NCBI RefSeq assembly: GCF_051622035.1
Contig: NC_135365.1
Location: 14,488,001-14,552,000 of the forward strand
Direction of reading: 5' to 3'
Origin: Arctopsyche grandis
Lineage: Eukaryota > Arthropoda > Insecta > Trichoptera > Hydropsychidae
Length of the DNA: 64,000 nt
Shown: positions 62,687 through 64,000 of the stretch, one piece after another
Layout of the letters: each line of letters starts with the position of its first letter
Numbering within the stretch: the first letter of the stretch is position 1
Made by a program: the position numbers and the translations under genes
The notes under the pieces: model-generated
The model's database searches: none
Told to the model about the DNA's origin: nothing
The model's input: only the letters and a program-made list of their open reading frames with translations

Positions 62687-63530
62687 TTATATGTACTGTC
62701 CCTCACAGAGGTGTCTCTTCGCACCTCGCAGGAATGAATCCATGTTTTTAGCAGACCTGATGCACTCAGGGAGGGCATTAAACATGAGCACACCCCTGTG
62801 AAAAACACCCCCAGCCGTCTTATTCTTTCTTACTCTACTTACAACTAGTTTGTCCTTATTTCTAGTATAAAAACTATGTTTATCTCTATTCCTTATTATA
62901 TAATCATCAAAATACTTAGGTAATAACTTATGATCTAACTTATAAACAAAAGACAATGTACTGTTACGTACGCCGTGGATTGAGCGAATTGTACTTAGAC
63001 CAACGGATATCTGTTATCGGATTAACTAAATGCATGCACTTACTTCCAAAGATTATATCTGGACTCTAAGTGCATTTAGGCTAAACAATGACCGATATTA
63101 GTTATTTCTCAGAATCGGTACGGGGAGACCCAATATCGGGGAAATACATATCCGAATACGTGACTATACAACAGGTAAACAGATTAGGCGTCCTGAGAGA
63201 TCTACCCTTTATAAGGCGGTACGTAGGCGATATAATTCATTCTGGACTTAGCAGTGACACTGCGTGTATCGCCTGAATCATCAATAAATGCTGTGAAACG
63301 ACTGTTGGCCTTTTAATTGGATCCTCCACCCACCCCCTACGCAACAGTACTAATATTTAGACTAATTCTAATACTCATCCATCCTAATTCATCTAACATA
63401 CTTCCAACACTCTTAAATCTACTCACATTCAAAATAGCTCTCATAGCTTTATTCTGTATTTTTTGCATTTTTTCTAAATCTTGGCCACTGATTAAGTGAA
63501 AAGAGTGCAACGCGTCTAGAATACCTAACT
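62687..63530 (-). pseudogene. LINE reverse-transcriptase C-terminus split by a solo LTR
   Basis: Minus-strand codons 63530-63351 (DLEKMQKIQNKAMRAILNVS, LDELGWMSIRISLNI) continue in the same frame after the LTR at 62957-62687 (SFVYKLDHKLLPKYFDDYII, VFHRGVLMFNALPECIRSAK). This is the C-terminal tail of a CR1/Jockey-like LINE. A different LINE tail piece (RRRLTDATFFFKLMNGFLDC) abuts at 63540-63660. Confidence 0.78.
62962..63346. mobile_element. Solo LTR with 4-bp duplication
   Basis: It begins TGTTACGTACG and ends CTACGCAACA, an imperfect TG...CA inverted pair, and is flanked by GTAC on both sides (62958-62961 and 63347-63350). Inside are a TTTATAAGG TATA-like box near 63208 and AATAAA near 63284, so it would be read on the plus strand. 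No internal retroviral genes remain. A 4-bp duplication fits a Ty3/gypsy-type element. Confidence 0.85.
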
Positions 63531-63679
63531 GGGATCCTGAAATCAACCTTACTCAGTAAATCAGAACAATCAAGGAAACCATTCATGAGCTTGAAGAAGA
63601 ATGTAGCATCAGTAAGTCGTCGCCTGACAGAAAGATTGTTAAAAGATAGGATTTTAAAAATATCGGTAAAGGTACATAG

Positions 63680-64000
63680 CTGTGCTGTTGGCTAAGCTGG
63701 CTTTTGTAAGCAGTCGAGAGTGGAAATACCCCAAACGCAGCGACGCGACTAGGGACTTCGCGGAGGGAAATTCGCGCGAAAAAGCGACGTCCCGCTCCAA
63801 CCCTCGCAGGATAAGGGTTAAGATATTAGAGTGGGGGCTTTAGGTCGGGGATTCCAGTTCGGTCCTGACGCGTCTGTTGTATCGAGCGTCTGCGTGTCGG
63901 CCATGTTGTGTGGCGGCGGCCGCGGCCCTAACCGTAACAGGCAGTCGGGCGCCCCTCGGCAGCGCGGAGTCTCCTCGAGCCGCGACACCTGGCCCGAAAT
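63680..64000 (+). promoter_or_regulatory. GC-rich island at window end, possible promoter
   Basis: An abrupt rise in GC/CpG content runs to the end of the window. An ATG at 63903 (GCCATGTTG) opens a frame that is still open at base 64000 (MLCGGGRGPNRNRQSGAPRQ...), Arg/Gly-rich. This may be the first exon of the next plus-strand gene or simply GC-rich leader. Confidence 0.42.

Overview
This window reads as insect nuclear DNA: an AT-rich background with long (TA)n tracts and frequent ACATATGTA-type words, small introns in housekeeping genes, GC-rich islands only at promoters, and a heavy load of decayed transposons (hAT, piggyBac, PIF/Harbinger, Mutator-like, RTE and CR1/Jockey-type LINEs, tRNA-derived SINEs, a solo LTR). 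The proteins are clearly arthropod (drk, Ucp4, RpSA/sta). The order cannot be fixed from sequence alone.

Layout. 0-9 kb: AT-rich sequence, two small probable minus-strand exons (2408-3142), and a six-exon minus-strand gene (3416-8903) for a conserved 338-aa protein with a helix-hairpin-helix-like segment. Its 4.2-kb first intron carries a hAT repeat and a likely first exon of an unknown plus-strand gene (6873-6995). 9-25 kb: a transposon-rich gene desert with LINE fragments, a decayed piggyBac-like element, a PIF/Harbinger element with TTA duplication, several foldback elements, hAT elements and an orphan CpG island at about 14.1-14.7 kb. 25-40 kb: a Ucp4-type mitochondrial carrier on the minus strand. 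Five exons lie in 1.2 kb, and the 61-base first coding exon lies 13.5 kb away at 39724-39784. The long first intron is filled with MITEs.

40-45 kb: drk (Grb2 orthologue) on the plus strand, diverging from Ucp4 across a 367-bp GC-rich bidirectional promoter. Its first intron holds a degenerate 20-bp minisatellite with a 61-bp higher-order period. 45-52 kb: drk downstream region with two strong hairpins, then a Mutator-like MITE, a 5'-truncated RTE retrotransposon with an open 573-codon frame, and a second related MITE. 52-54 kb: RpSA (stubarista), with a TCT-type promoter and C/D-box snoRNA candidates in introns; one has a 12-nt guide matching my recollection of an 18S rRNA site. 54-58 kb: a tandem pair of intronless, unrecognised secreted/membrane proteins. 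58-64 kb: SINEs, RTE and LINE fragments broken by a TA-flanked MITE and by a 385-bp solo LTR, ending in a GC-rich island that may be the promoter of the next plus-strand gene.

The recognised genes share no pathway: drk is Ras/MAPK signalling, Ucp4 mitochondrial transport, RpSA translation. The most checkable new points are the distant Ucp4 first exon and shared promoter, the intronic snoRNA, the three 102-bp hAT MITE copies with perfect target duplications, and the two foldback MITEs sharing asymmetric tips and 9-bp duplications.
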